A stretch of DNA of 64,000 bases. Source: Caulobacter flavus. GTDB taxonomy: Bacteria > Pseudomonadota > Alphaproteobacteria > Caulobacterales > Caulobacteraceae. The first letter of the stretch is position 1. Every line of letters starts with the position of its first letter. This document shows, in pieces, positions 17,355 to 26,115 of this stretch. Made by a program: the position numbers and the translations under genes. Location of the stretch: NCBI RefSeq assembly GCF_003722335.1, contig NZ_CP026100.1, positions 2,516,001 to 2,580,000 on the forward strand. Reading direction: 5' to 3'. The notes below the pieces were generated by a model that saw only the letters and a list, made by a program, of their open reading frames with translations, did no database searches and had not been told where the DNA came from.

Positions 17355-18794
17355 TCAGGCCCCGACCGGTTCGATCCTGCGCGCGGAGGGCTCGTGAGGC
17401 TCGCCCGTCGCGACCGCGCCGCCGGGCAGGACGAAGCCGATCAGCACCTCGCCCTTCTCGCAGCGGGCGAAGACCGTTCCGCCGTGCATGGTGACGATGG
17501 CCTTGACCACGGCCAGGCCCAGGCCGTGGACGTCGTGGCTGTGCTCGCGCGCCCGGTCGAGGCGGTAGAAGCGATCGAACAGGCGGGCCAGATGCGCCTC
17601 GGGGATCGGGCCGCCGCGATTGCGCACGCCCAGGCAGACCTTGCCGTCCTGCGGCTCGATGGTGACGCGCACGGTCTTGCAGTCCACCCCGTGGCGGATG
17701 GCGTTGTCGAGCAGGTTGGTCACCGCCCGGCCCAGCAGCGAGGCGTCGGCCGCCACCACGCCGTCGCCCGACACCTCCAGCGTCACGCCCGCGTCCTCGA
17801 ACAGCACGTCGAGGAAGTCGGCGGTCTTGTGGGTCAGGCCGGCCAGCGACACGGTTTCGAGATTGGCCGCCAGCGCGCCCTGGTCGGCGCGGGCCATGAA
17901 CAGCATGTCGTTGATGATGCAGCGCAGGCGGTCCAGCTCCTCGAGGTTGGAGTGCAGCACCTCCTCCAGCTCGTCAGCCTCGCGCGGGCGGGAGAGGGCG
18001 ACCTGGGTCTGGCCGATCAGGTTGCCCAGGGGCGTGCGCAGTTCGTGGGCGACGTCGGCGTTGAACGAGGCCAGGCGCTCGTAGGCGTCCTGCAGCCGGT
18101 CGAGCGCGCCGTTGAAGGCCGCCATCAGGCCCTCCAGCTCGGCCGGCAGGCCCTTCGTCGGCATGCGCAGGCTCAGGTCGTCGGGGTTCAGCGCCCGGGC
18201 GCGCTGCGACAGCCGGTCGACCGGCGCCAGGCCCTTGCGGGCGACCCACCAGCCCAGCAGGCTGACCAGCGCGATCGTCACCAGCGAGACGGCCAGCACG
18301 CCTACGCCCAGCACCCTGCGCGAGGCGTCGAACGGCGCGGTGTCGGCGGCGATCACCAGCCTGACTTCCGGCCGCTCCAGATAGGGCGGCACGCGACGGG
18401 TCAGCGTCATGTAGCGCTTGCCGTCGAAATGGATCAGGTCGATGCCGTCGCGCGCCCGGGCCAGGGCGTCGTCGGGCGCGAAGCGGAAGCGGGCGTCGGG
18501 GCAGTCGACCCGGTAGCGGATGCTGCCGTTGGCGGGGGTGAACGACTCCAGCTTGTCGCCCAGCATCGGCCAGCGCTTGGGATCGCCGGCATGGCGGATC
18601 ATCGCGTCGATGATCTCCATGCGGGCGTTCAGCTCCTCGGCCTGGTGGCGGCGCAGTTCCAGGCTCTGGAAGCCGAAGATCGCCACCCCGGCCAGGACCG
18701 AGACCAGGGTCGTTGCGATCGCGAACATCAGGGCCAGGCGCCCGGCTATCGATTTGGGGCCGATGGACCTGAGCGCGAGGGAGGCGGGGGTCAT
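17355..18794 (-). CDS. Sensor histidine kinase, CusS/heavy-metal-sensor type
   Basis: This is a 479-residue kinase. TM1 (about 18-44) and TM2 (about 161-185) flank a periplasmic sensor of about 115 residues. A HAMP domain follows, then the dimerisation/phosphoacceptor helix FNADVAHELRTPLGNL with H250, the N box (NLLDNAIRHG) and a G box (HGLGLAVVK). The layout matches CusS/PcoS kinases. The ATG overlaps the stop of the response regulator (ATGA at 18791-18794). The Cys in the sensor loop (RVDCPDAR) could bear on sensing; the signal is unknown. Confidence 0.9.
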   Translation of the reverse strand: MTPASLALRSIGPKSIAGRLALMFAIATTLVSVLAGVAIFGFQSLELRRHQAEELNARMEIIDAMIRHAGDPKRWPMLGDKLESFTPANGSIRYRVDCPDARFRFAPDDALARARDGIDLIHFDGKRYMTLTRRVPPYLERPEVRLVIAADTAPFDASRRVLGVGVLAVSLVTIALVSLLGWWVARKGLAPVDRLSQRARALNPDDLSLRMPTKGLPAELEGLMAAFNGALDRLQDAYERLASFNADVAHELRTPLGNLIGQTQVALSRPREADELEEVLHSNLEELDRLRCIINDMLFMARADQGALAANLETVSLAGLTHKTADFLDVLFEDAGVTLEVSGDGVVAADASLLGRAVTNLLDNAIRHGVDCKTVRVTIEPQDGKVCLGVRNRGGPIPEAHLARLFDRFYRLDRAREHSHDVHGLGLAVVKAIVTMHGGTVFARCEKGEVLIGFVLPGGAVATGEPHEPSARRIEPVGA

Positions 18795-19474
18795 TCGACG
18801 CCTCCGTCGGGACGGTGTTCCAGCACGTAGCCCATGCCGCGCACGGTATGCAGCAGCTTGGTCTCGAACATGCCGTCGATCTTGGCCCGCAGGCGCTTGA
18901 TCGCCACCTCGACCACGTTGGTGTTGGTGTCGAAATTGATGTCCCAGACCAACTCGGTGATGATGGTCTTGGAGACGATCTGCGACTGCCGGCGGCCCAG
19001 CACGGCCAGCAGGGCGAACTCCTTGGCCGTCAGGTTCAGCCGGCGGCCGGCGCGCGTGGCGCGGCGGGCCAGCAGGTCCAGGTGCAGGTCGCCGACGGTG
19101 ATGGTGGTCGCCTCGCCGCGGCCGCGCCGGGTGATGGCCTGCAGCCGGGCCAGCAGCTCCAGGAACGAGAACGGCTTGACCAGGTAGTCGTCGGCCCCGG
19201 CCCCCAGGCCGCGCAGGCGGTCGTCGACGCTGTCGCGGGCGGTCAGCATGATCACCGGCGTCTGGCGGGTCTGGCGCAGGCGCTCCAGCACGGCCACGCC
19301 GTCGAGGCCCGGCAGCATGCCGTCCAGCACGATGGCGTCGTAGTCGAGGGTCTGGGCCAGGTGCAGGCCGTCCTCGCCGTCGCCGACAAAGTCGACGGAA
19401 TAGCCCTGCTCCGTCAGCCCCTTGCGCAGATAGGCGACGGTCTTGGGTTCGTCCTCGACGATCAGGATCTTCAT
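18791..19474 (-). CDS. OmpR-family response regulator, CusR-like
   Basis: This is a 227-residue regulator. The receiver domain has acidic pocket E7/D8, phosphoacceptor D51, T78 and K100 (YLVKPFSF). A C-terminal winged helix (LNLTAKEFALLAVLGRRQ, VEVAIKRLRAKID and TVRGMGYVLE) is of the OmpR/PhoB class closest in feel to CusR/CopR. The ATG at 19474 begins the receiver domain directly. It is co-transcribed with the downstream kinase. The RND operon lies about 1 kb away and is a plausible, unproven target. Confidence 0.92.
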   Translation of the reverse strand: MKILIVEDEPKTVAYLRKGLTEQGYSVDFVGDGEDGLHLAQTLDYDAIVLDGMLPGLDGVAVLERLRQTRQTPVIMLTARDSVDDRLRGLGAGADDYLVKPFSFLELLARLQAITRRGRGEATTITVGDLHLDLLARRATRAGRRLNLTAKEFALLAVLGRRQSQIVSKTIITELVWDINFDTNTNVVEVAIKRLRAKIDGMFETKLLHTVRGMGYVLEHRPDGGVE

Positions 19475-19784
19475 GGTGGCGGCGGCCCGGCGGCGCGGTG
19501 TTCGTGCGACGGAGGCCAAGCGCCTCCACGAACAGCTTTGATACAGCGTCCCCGCGCCGACCGCCACGGCTGGGGCGGGAAGGGGGCTCGGTAGCGGCCG
19601 GGCGAGGACTGCGGCCTTGGTGCCATTGCGCGCTGGTCGCCAGGCTGACGCCAGCATGACATTTTCGACCGGAAGGCTATGGCGGCGTCGATGTGCGCCA
19701 TCGTCAATTGCGAAGCTCATCGATTCATGTCCAGGTTGCGCCCGATTTCGACGCGAGCGGCGCGTTCGGGGGCAGGGGCGAGCG
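19475..19784. other. Divergent promoter region with long imperfect hairpin
   Basis: This 310-bp region lies between the CusRS-like operon and the 19785 gene. It has no convincing gene. Its main feature is an inverted repeat at 19499-19534: TGTTCGTG and CACGAACA form the outer arms, and GGAGGC/GCCTCC lie inside. It may be the regulator's own binding region or a leader hairpin. Confidence 0.5.
19499..19534. promoter_or_regulatory. Inverted repeat upstream of response regulator
   Basis: The outer arms TGTTCGTG (19499-19506) and CACGAACA (19527-19534) are perfect complements, and the inner GGAGGC (19511-19516) pairs with GCCTCC (19522-19527) in an alternative register. It starts 25 nt upstream of the response-regulator ATG. 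CusR-type boxes are often such repeats; the assignment is inference. Confidence 0.35.
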
Positions 19785-20435
19785 ATGGCGATCTGGACGA
19801 TCGAGGTGGTCAACGAGACCGGAGCGGCCAAGGACTTCTTCGTCTACAGCGAGCCGCCGAAGGTGCGGTTCTCGGGTCAGGCGGTCGCGGTCCATCCCTG
19901 CGCCTGGATCACCTATCCGGGGATCCAGCCAGATGATCGCCGCCGCTCGACCTTCAGCGAGAGCATCGCCATCTACGTGGACTTCAGCGCCAGGCCCGCG
20001 CCCGGCGTGGTGCTGACGGAAAACGCCAACGTGCCGGTCGACGCCCGGGCGCGCGACCGCGTCGACCTGCTCGACAACCCCGCCCTTTTCGGGCCGGTGG
20101 AACATGACCGGTCGGACTACGGCACGGTCTCGCTGCACACGCCCGATCCGCTGTCCAACGGTTCGTTTCCGCCGCCCGCGACGATCGGGCTGGGCAAGTT
20201 CGGAGACAGCGACGTGCCGACCCCGATCGCTGGTTTCCCGCCCCAGCCCGGCGGCGTGTTCGTGATCGAGCCGTCGCACCGCTTCCACTTGGCGCAGGGA
20301 CGTCCGCTGCGCGGCGAGGCGCTGGCGCTGCATCCGCCGTCGCTGGTCGCCATCGACTTCGACCAGGACAAGCTGACGGCGACGATCGTGGCCAAGGCTG
20401 ACGGGACCTTCGCCGTCACCTACGAACCGGTCTGA
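19785..20435 (+). CDS. Hypothetical beta-rich protein (family A, member 2)
   Basis: This encodes 216 residues with no signal peptide. It begins IWTIEVVNETGAAKDFFVYS then EPPKV and ends with the block DKLTATIVAKADGTFAVTYE. The next gene shares this whole architecture (VWTIEIVNAGG...; KATVVQAADGGFSVTYE), so they are tandem paralogues. Function unknown; the fold looks like a beta-sandwich. The ATG at 19785 is chosen because the alignment with the paralogue starts there and a GGGGCGAG lies just upstream. Confidence 0.75.
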   Translation: MAIWTIEVVNETGAAKDFFVYSEPPKVRFSGQAVAVHPCAWITYPGIQPDDRRRSTFSESIAIYVDFSARPAPGVVLTENANVPVDARARDRVDLLDNPALFGPVEHDRSDYGTVSLHTPDPLSNGSFPPPATIGLGKFGDSDVPTPIAGFPPQPGGVFVIEPSHRFHLAQGRPLRGEALALHPPSLVAIDFDQDKLTATIVAKADGTFAVTYEPV

Positions 20436-20451
20436 TCGGGCGGAGGCGAGC

Positions 20452-21114
20452 ATGGCGGTCTGGACGATCGAGATCGTGAACGCCGGCGGCAAGGTCCGCA
20501 GCTATGCGCTGCTGCCTGCGCCGCCGGACGTCACCCTGGACGGCGCGTCGGTGGCGGTATGGCCCGCCGTCTGCGCGCCCTTCGACTATGTCGAGCCGAA
20601 CGCGCCCCGCGCCGCCACCTTCAGCGAGGCCGTGCAGGCCCTGTTCGCCTTTCCGGCCAAGGTGGAGGTCGAGCGCGTGATCAAGGCGGCGTTCACGGCG
20701 CCGGTGAACCCGCTGGCCCGCGACCTCGTCACGATCACCCACATGGACCACGAGGGGCCCAGCCGGGGCTTCGCCGAGAAGCTCACCGCCGGCGCCGCCG
20801 AGCCCGGTCACTTCGCCATCGACACCAAGGCCGACTTTCCGGAAGGCGACGGGGTCGTGCTGGGCTTGACCAAGCAGATCGACAGCAACGAACCCGTGCC
20901 CGCGGCGGTGTTCGACGCCCGGCCGCACGTCACCTATCAGATCCGGCCGCGTCCGGTGTTTCACCTGATCGAGGGGCGCTTCGTGCGCGGCAAGGTGCTG
21001 GACCTGTCGACCAGGCCCGGCGCGATCATCGACTTCACGGGCCGCGAACGCGCCAAGGCCACCGTCGTCCAGGCGGCCGACGGCGGCTTCTCGGTGACTT
21101 ACGAAGCGATCTAG
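20452..21114 (+). CDS. Hypothetical beta-rich protein (family A, member 3)
   Basis: This is a 220-residue tandem paralogue of the preceding gene, 16 nt downstream. Conserved blocks are VWTIEIVNAGG at the start, ATFSEAVQALFAF (cf. STFSESIAIYVDF), the central PxHxTxxI...RFVRGKVL segment and TVVQAADGGFSVTYE at the end. A GGAGGCGAGC lies immediately before the ATG. No signal peptide, membrane segment or catalytic motif is visible. The pair may form a heteromer; this is inference. Confidence 0.75.
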   Translation: MAVWTIEIVNAGGKVRSYALLPAPPDVTLDGASVAVWPAVCAPFDYVEPNAPRAATFSEAVQALFAFPAKVEVERVIKAAFTAPVNPLARDLVTITHMDHEGPSRGFAEKLTAGAAEPGHFAIDTKADFPEGDGVVLGLTKQIDSNEPVPAAVFDARPHVTYQIRPRPVFHLIEGRFVRGKVLDLSTRPGAIIDFTGRERAKATVVQAADGGFSVTYEAI

Positions 21115-21121
21115 CGGCGCG

Positions 21122-21481
21122 TCAGTCGATGCAGATCGCGCCGGTCGCCTTGCCGTTGACGACCTTGGCGTAACAGCCGAACTGCACGTTCGAGCGCTTG
21201 CACTGGCCGGTCACCGGCGCGTCGTTGGGCTCGAGGTTGCCCTCGACGATGCAGCCGCCCTGGCACTGGGCGGTGTCGGTGCAGGCCTTGCCGGCGTCGG
21301 CATAGGGCACGACGCAGGTGGGCAGGCCCCGCCGGCCGACGGTCTCGATCCGGCCGCCGCGGGCGGCGCAGGTCTCGGCGGTGTCGCCGCCCGAGGCGGC
21401 CTGCGCGGGTCCGGGCGGCGGGGCCGTCGGGGCGCAGGCGGCCAGGGTCAGCAGGGCGGCGGCGATCAGCGGCAGACGCAT
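21122..21481 (-). CDS. Cys-rich lipoprotein
   Basis: This encodes 119 residues. The signal ends with a lipobox (LTLAAC, Cys at about residue 16). The mature part contains nine or so Cys residues in disulfide-like spacing (ETCAARGG, PTCVVPYADAGKACTDTAQC, QGGCIVEG, GQCKRS, FGCYAKV, AICID), suggesting a compact disulfide-knotted periplasmic domain. No named family recognised. The start at 21481 follows GAAAGAG. It lies 38 nt after the purL stop on the same strand and may be read through. Confidence 0.75.
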   Translation of the reverse strand: MRLPLIAAALLTLAACAPTAPPPGPAQAASGGDTAETCAARGGRIETVGRRGLPTCVVPYADAGKACTDTAQCQGGCIVEGNLEPNDAPVTGQCKRSNVQFGCYAKVVNGKATGAICID

Positions 21482-21519
21482 CTTCAGCACTCTTTCGATA
21501 CTCTCGCCGAGACCGGCGA

Positions 21520-23739
21520 TCAGCCCATGAACGCCGGCAGCCAGGCTTCGTTCGCCTCGCGCAGCTTGGCCAGCGGGATCGAGAACAGGCCCGTGGAGGC
21601 GAAGGCCTCGCCGCCGGCCACGCCCGCGATGTTGGCGTGCACGCCGGCGTCCTTGGCCGCTTCCAGCAGAGCGTCCGGATCGGGCGTCGCCACCAGGTAG
21701 CGGGCCTGGTCCTCGCCGAACAGGTAAGGGTGGGCGTGGGCGTGGCTGGTGGCGTTCAGGGTGACGCCGACCTTGCTGGCCAGGGCGATGTCGGCCGCGG
21801 CGACCAGCAGGCCGCCGTCCGACAGGTCGTGCACGCCGGCCACCAGGCCCGTGCCGGCCAGGCCGCGCACGAAGTCGCCGTTCTTGCGCTCGACGGCCAG
21901 GTCGACCGGCGGCGGGGCGCCGTCCTCGCGGCCCAGGATCTCGCGCAGATAGATCGACGCGCCCAGCTCGCCGTGCGTCTCGCCGATCAGCACCAGGGTG
22001 TCGCCCTCGGCCACGGCGCCGAAGCCCGTGCGCAGGTCGAAATCGGCCAGCAGGCCGACGGCGCCGACGGTCGGGGTCGGCGGAATGGCGACGCCGTTGG
22101 TCTCGTTGTAGAGGCTGACATTGCCCGACACGACCGGGAAGTCGAGCGCGCGGCAGGCCTCGGCCATGCCGTCGGTGGCGCGCACGATCTGGCCCATGGT
22201 CTCGGGCTTTTCGGGGCTGCCGAAGTTGAGGTTGTCGGTGATGGCGATCGGCACGGAGCCGGCGGCGGTCAGGTTGCGCCAGGCCTCGGCGACGGCTTGC
22301 TTGCCGCCCTCGTACGGATCGGCCTGGACGTAGCGCGGGGTGCAGTCGCTGGTGACCGCGACGGCCTTGCCCGTGCCGTGGATGCGCACGATGCCGGCGT
22401 CGCAGCCGGTGGCGCTGTCTTCCAGCGTGTCGGCCATAACGTGGCGGTCGTACTGCTCCCACAGCCAGCGCTTGGAGGCCATGTCCGGGCAGCCGAGCAC
22501 CTTGAGCACGGCCTCGTCCCAGTTCTCGGGCGCCGGCACCTTGGCCGGGTCGAGGCGGTCATCGACCTTGGGCTCCGTCCACGGCCGATCATAGAGCGGG
22601 GCGTCGTCGAACAGCGGGGCCAGCGGCACGTCACAGACGACCTCGCCGTGGTGGTTGAGCACCAGGCGGCCGGTGTCGGTGGTGTAGCCGATGACGGCGG
22701 CGTCCAGGCCCCACTTCTCGAAGATGGCGTGGCCGTCCTGCTCGCGGCCGGGCTTGAGGACCGCCAGCATGCGCTCCTGGCTTTCCGACAGCATCATCTC
22801 GTAGGCCGACATGCCGGTCTCGCGCTGCGGAACCATGTCCATGTTCAGCTCGATGCCGACGCCGCCCTTGCCGGCCATCTCGACCGACGACGAGGTCAGA
22901 CCCGCCGCGCCCATGTCCTGGATGGCGGCGACCGCGCCGGTGGCCATCAGTTCGAGGGTGGCCTCGATCAGCAGCTTCTCGGCGAAGGGGTCGCCGACCT
23001 GCACGGTCGGGCGCTTCTCCTCGGAGTCCTCCGAGAACTCGGCCGACGACATGGTCGCGCCGTGGATGCCGTCGCGGCCGGTCTTGGAGCCGAAGTAGAC
23101 GACCGCCAGGCCCGGGCCCGGAGCGGCGGAGTAGAAGATGCTGTCGGCCTTGGCCAGGCCCACGCACATGGCGTTGACCAGGATGTTGCCGTTGTAGCCC
23201 TTGTGGAAGTTGGTCTCGCCGGCGACCGTGGGCACGCCCACGCAGTTGCCGTAGCCGGCGATGCCGGCCACCACGCCGTCGACCAGGCGCTTGGTCTTGG
23301 GATGGCCCGGCTCGCCGAAGCGCAGGGCGTTCAGGAGGGCGATGGGACGCGCGCCCATCGTGAAGACGTCGCGCATGATGCCGCCCACGCCCGTCGCCGC
23401 GCCCTGATAGGGCTCGATGTAGGACGGGTGGTTGTGGCTCTCCATCTTGAAGATGATCGCGTCGCCGTCGTCGATGTCGATGACGCCGGCGTTCTCGCCC
23501 GGACCGCAGATCACGCGCGGACCGCTGATCGGGAACTTCTTCAGCTGGTTCTTGGACGACTTGTACGAGCAGTGCTCGGACCACATCACCGAAAACACGC
23601 CCAGCTCGACGAGGTTGGGCTCGCGGCCCAGCCGGTCGAGAACGACCGCGTATTCCTCGGGCTTCAGGCCGAACTCGGCGGCCGTATCGGCCATCGACTT
23701 GGCGGGGGACTTGGCGGGGGCGTTGGTCGGTGCGCTCAT
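21520..23739 (-). CDS. purL: Phosphoribosylformylglycinamidine synthase subunit PurL
   Basis: This is a 739-residue small-type PurL, which converts FGAR to FGAM with ATP and ammonia delivered by PurQ in a complex with PurS. Typical blocks are visible: [14 protein letters not shown] (ATP-binding region), [17 protein letters not shown] with the catalytic His, [17 protein letters not shown], and the second half with [16 protein letters not shown]. Length fits the PurL of the PurLQS system. The other subunits lie upstream on the same strand (purQ 24825, purS 30620), interrupted by accessory genes. Confidence 0.97.
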   Translation of the reverse strand: MSAPTNAPAKSPAKSMADTAAEFGLKPEEYAVVLDRLGREPNLVELGVFSVMWSEHCSYKSSKNQLKKFPISGPRVICGPGENAGVIDIDDGDAIIFKMESHNHPSYIEPYQGAATGVGGIMRDVFTMGARPIALLNALRFGEPGHPKTKRLVDGVVAGIAGYGNCVGVPTVAGETNFHKGYNGNILVNAMCVGLAKADSIFYSAAPGPGLAVVYFGSKTGRDGIHGATMSSAEFSEDSEEKRPTVQVGDPFAEKLLIEATLELMATGAVAAIQDMGAAGLTSSSVEMAGKGGVGIELNMDMVPQRETGMSAYEMMLSESQERMLAVLKPGREQDGHAIFEKWGLDAAVIGYTTDTGRLVLNHHGEVVCDVPLAPLFDDAPLYDRPWTEPKVDDRLDPAKVPAPENWDEAVLKVLGCPDMASKRWLWEQYDRHVMADTLEDSATGCDAGIVRIHGTGKAVAVTSDCTPRYVQADPYEGGKQAVAEAWRNLTAAGSVPIAITDNLNFGSPEKPETMGQIVRATDGMAEACRALDFPVVSGNVSLYNETNGVAIPPTPTVGAVGLLADFDLRTGFGAVAEGDTLVLIGETHGELGASIYLREILGREDGAPPPVDLAVERKNGDFVRGLAGTGLVAGVHDLSDGGLLVAAADIALASKVGVTLNATSHAHAHPYLFGEDQARYLVATPDPDALLEAAKDAGVHANIAGVAGGEAFASTGLFSIPLAKLREANEAWLPAFMG

Positions 23740-23749
23740 GGGCGCGCCT

Positions 23750-23778
23750 TCTAGCGCGGCTGGGGGGATTCCGCTAGA
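23750..23778. promoter_or_regulatory. Inverted repeat between purL and vapBC
   Basis: Perfect 7-bp arms TCTAGCG (23750-23756) and CGCTAGA (23772-23778) with a 15-nt spacer lie in the 64-bp region between divergent purL and vapB. VapB antitoxins bind palindromes in their own promoters, so this may be the autoregulatory operator. A GANTC (CcrM-type) site lies inside. Confidence 0.4.
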
Positions 23779-23803
23779 TTTCCAGCCGGAGGCTTAGCGC
23801 GAA

Positions 23804-24076
23804 ATGGGCATACTAATTCTCGCGGAAGAAACTGAACGCCTTGCGCATGAGATCGCCGAGGCGACCGGTGAGAGCATCAACGAGGTCTATCATCAGGCTT
23901 TGATGGAGCGGAAAGTCCGTCTATCCGGCTCCGACCTTACCCCTGAAGAGCGAGAGGCCAGGAAACTGGCTTTCTTTGCACGGCTCGATGTTCGCCCTCG
24001 AACCCAAGATCCCCGATCCTTGAAGGAGATCGAGGACGAGGAACTGTACGGCGAGTACGGTCAACCTATCGGATGA
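23804..24076 (+). CDS. vapB: Type II antitoxin, VapB-like
   Basis: This is a 90-residue protein. The N-terminal 55 residues fit the Rv0623/PSK-type VapB family (ILAEETERLAHEIAEATGESINEVYHQAL), a ribbon-helix-helix DNA-binding region. The C-terminal segment, acidic and probably unfolded alone, should wrap the toxin. It overlaps the downstream PIN-domain gene by 4 nt (ATGA), the usual antitoxin-toxin arrangement. Sequence is less GC-rich than neighbours, which suits acquisition by transfer. Confidence 0.88.
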   Translation: MGILILAEETERLAHEIAEATGESINEVYHQALMERKVRLSGSDLTPEEREARKLAFFARLDVRPRTQDPRSLKEIEDEELYGEYGQPIG

Positions 24077-24465
24077 TCATCGATACTTCGGCCTTCATCG
24101 CCATCACATTGGACGAGCCGGAGCGCGAGGCTTTCTACAGCCTGATCCGTGATAGCTGGGTGAAGAAGATGTCGGTCGCCTCCTATCTCGAATGCGCCGA
24201 AGTTTATTTTCGCAAGTTCGATGTCGCCAATGGGCTGGCGTTGCTGGACACAGATATCGCCGAACTTGGCATAACGATCGTTGCGGTCACGGCGCAGCAA
24301 GGCTTTATCGCCGCCCAAGCCCGGCGCGCCTACGGCAAAGGGCGTCACCGTGCAAATCTCAACTACGGTGACTGTTTCAGCTACGCCCTTGCGAAGGTCA
24401 TGGAAGAGCCGCTGCTCTACAAAGGCGACGACTTCGCTCATACCGACATTCGTTCGGTCTCCTGA
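24073..24465 (+). CDS. vapC: Type II toxin, PIN-domain ribonuclease VapC
   Basis: This is a 130-residue PIN domain. The acidic metal-binding set is visible: D4 (MIIDTSAF), E in SYLECAEV near residue 41, D in NYGDCFSYALA near residue 99, and D in YKGDDFAHTD near residue 117. VapC toxins cleave tRNA or rRNA sites unless bound by VapB. It is complete, so the pair is probably functional. It interrupts the purine cluster between purQ and purL. Confidence 0.9.
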   Translation: MIIDTSAFIAITLDEPEREAFYSLIRDSWVKKMSVASYLECAEVYFRKFDVANGLALLDTDIAELGITIVAVTAQQGFIAAQARRAYGKGRHRANLNYGDCFSYALAKVMEEPLLYKGDDFAHTDIRSVS

Positions 24466-24528
24466 CGTATTCCGCGAAAAGATCTGCGAAAACATGAGCT
24501 AAGCTGGAATTAAGGCAGCTGCGCAAAA

Positions 24529-24554
24529 GGAACGCGGCGAGTCCCGGGTCCGTT
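24529..24554 (+). promoter_or_regulatory. EcfG/SigT-type general-stress promoter
   Basis: The sequence has GGAAC at 24529-24533 and CGTT at 24551-24554, with a 17-nt spacer. This is the exact consensus (GGAAC-N16/17-CGTT) of the alphaproteobacterial general stress response sigma factor EcfG (SigT in Caulobacter). It lies about 49 nt before the ATG of a small Gln-rich gene with a strong ribosome-binding site. Function inferred from the match; not tested. Confidence 0.75.
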
Positions 24555-24602
24555 CTTCCTCCTGTGCGCAGCCAGCGCGCGGAACGAAGAGGAGTAAAGC
24601 CC

Positions 24603-24749
24603 ATGGGCGAGCAAACCCGCAATCCGCAGCAACAGCAGCAGAACCCGCAGCGACAGGCTCCGGGCCAGCAGCAGCAGCAGCGCCAGAACGAACAGGGCCG
24701 CAACCCGGGCGGCCAGGAGAATCAGCCGGAGCGCGATCGCGACCGCTGA
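24603..24749 (+). CDS. Gln/Asn/Arg-rich mini-protein, stress-regulated candidate
   Basis: This encodes 48 residues, about 40% Gln, with two runs of five Gln (residues 9-13 and 22-26), interspersed Pro, Asn and Arg, and an ERDRDR end. It is low-complexity, probably intrinsically disordered, and has no membrane segment. The ATG at 24603 has AGAGGAG 9 nt upstream. An EcfG-type promoter lies upstream and a classical terminator lies downstream, so it is a self-contained transcription unit. The in-frame start at 24564 falls just after the promoter and is less likely. Confidence 0.75.
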   Translation: MGEQTRNPQQQQQNPQRQAPGQQQQQRQNEQGRNPGGQENQPERDRDR

Positions 24750-24780
24750 TCAGCGAGCGTTAGCAGCGCTCTATCGGAGG

Positions 24781-24811
24781 AAGGGCCGGCGTCGCTCCGT
24801 CGGCCCTTTTT
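24781..24811 (+). terminator. Intrinsic terminator after Gln-rich gene
   Basis: The arms AAGGGCCG (24781-24788) and CGGCCCTT (24801-24808) flank a 12-nt loop and are followed by a T run (CCCTTTTTC). It sits 31 nt past the stop of the Gln-rich gene and just before the end of convergent purQ. Confidence 0.85.
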
Positions 24812-24824
24812 CGTGGGCGGTCGG

Positions 24825-25487
24825 TTACGCGCTCTGGAAGACGCTGCGGAACAGGATCGCGCCGTCTTCCGAGCCGAGATCGGCGTCGAACGAGCGGTCG
24901 GGGTGGGGCATCAGGCCCAGGACGTTGCCGCCGGCGTTGACGATGCCGGCGATGTCGCGGGCCGAGCCGTTGGGGTTGTCCTTGTAGCGGAACACCACCT
25001 GGCCTTCGCCCTCGATGCGGTTCAGCGTCTCTTCGTCGGCGAAGAAGTTGCCCTCGCCGTTGCCCACGGTCATCACCGCGTCGCGCTGCTCGCCGAAGGC
25101 GGCGGTGAAGCGGGTCTGGCTGTTGACGATGTCGAGCTCGACCGGCTTGCAGATGTACTTCAGCTTGGCGTTGCGCAGCAGGGCGCCGGGCAGCAGGCCC
25201 ACTTCGGTCAGAACCTGGAAGCCGTTGCAGATGCCGACCACGGCCACGCCCTTGTTGGCGGCCGAGACGACCTCCTTCATCACGGGGCTCTGGGCCGCCA
25301 TCGCGCCGCAGCGCAGATAGTCGCCGTAGGAGAAGCCGCCGGGCAGGACGATCAGGTCCAGGTCGTCCGGCAGGGCCGTCTCCTGGTGCCAGACCATCTC
25401 GACGCGAGCGCCGGTGGAGCGTTCGACGGCGACCTTGCAGTCACGATCGCAGTTGGAACCCGGGAAGACGACGACGGCGGCTTTCAT
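24825..25487 (-). CDS. purQ: Phosphoribosylformylglycinamidine synthase subunit PurQ
   Basis: This is a 220-residue class I glutamine amidotransferase. The nucleophile is C87 in VVGICNGFQ, and the His partner appears in LMPHPDRSF near the C-terminus. It supplies ammonia to PurL. The start at 25487 is chosen because [15 protein letters not shown] is the family's conserved N-terminus; an upstream Met (25505) adds six residues. It runs in the same direction as purS and purL but is separated from purS by the tyrosinase operon. Confidence 0.97.
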   Translation of the reverse strand: MKAAVVVFPGSNCDRDCKVAVERSTGARVEMVWHQETALPDDLDLIVLPGGFSYGDYLRCGAMAAQSPVMKEVVSAANKGVAVVGICNGFQVLTEVGLLPGALLRNAKLKYICKPVELDIVNSQTRFTAAFGEQRDAVMTVGNGEGNFFADEETLNRIEGEGQVVFRYKDNPNGSARDIAGIVNAGGNVLGLMPHPDRSFDADLGSEDGAILFRSVFQSA

Positions 25488-25554
25488 GGCGCGGGCCTGT
25501 AGCACCGTTCGAACCGAATGTCAGGCGCCGCCGTCCCCGAAACTCGCGATCAGT

Positions 25555-26052
25555 TCACGCACATTCGTCCAGCACCGGCTGCGCGCCGGGATCGCCGGGG
25601 GCGCCGGCGGGGGCGGGGAAAGGCTGGCGGAAGGTGAAGGCGGCGGGCGTGGGTCCGTTCGCCGCCAGCAGGGCGATCTTCTCCATCGCCTCCTCGACGG
25701 TTGGCCGATGGCCGGCCGGAACCCACCACAGGGCCATGTGCGGGCCTTGCGCCGGTTCGAACCATTCGCGCCGCCGCCGCATGATCTCCACGTGGGCCGA
25801 GCGGTAGACATAGGCCCCCAGCGACGGGATGTCGGTCCAGGTCGACAGGTTGGGGATCAGAAGCGGGTCGCCGTCGATCGAAAGGTCGGTGGCGTTGTTC
25901 CCGTCGCCCTTCAGCCGCCATACGAAACCCGGCGAGCCCTCGGCCAGCAGGTTGATGCGGTCGAGGTTGTCGGCGAAGTCCCTGATCGACGGATGGTCGA
26001 TCGGCGCCTTCAGGCGGCCGATATTGACCTGGGCCAGCTCGAATGCCGCCAT
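25555..26052 (-). CDS. DUF3291 protein, last gene of tyrosinase operon
   Basis: This is a 165-residue protein matching the DUF3291 pattern: LAQVNIGRLKAPIDHP at the start, INLLAEGSPGFVWRL in the middle and EWFEPAQGPHMALWWVPAG then HRPTVEEAMEKI near the end. DUF3291 resembles the antibiotic-biosynthesis-monooxygenase dimeric ferredoxin-like fold and is often found beside oxidative enzymes; its activity is not known. The gene is last in a minus-strand run with the Sco1-like, HEAT and tyrosinase genes, separated from the preceding one by 63 nt. Confidence 0.8.
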   Translation of the reverse strand: MAAFELAQVNIGRLKAPIDHPSIRDFADNLDRINLLAEGSPGFVWRLKGDGNNATDLSIDGDPLLIPNLSTWTDIPSLGAYVYRSAHVEIMRRRREWFEPAQGPHMALWWVPAGHRPTVEEAMEKIALLAANGPTPAAFTFRQPFPAPAGAPGDPGAQPVLDECA

Positions 26053-26115
26053 GACGTCCTCCCGGTTGTGCTTGTCCTTCGGAAGTAGGCGCCGGGCGGC
26101 CGTCGCGAAAGGGGC

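Noticed and set aside
21637..23754. Plus-strand ORF of 705 codons
   Set aside because: Antisense shadow of purL.
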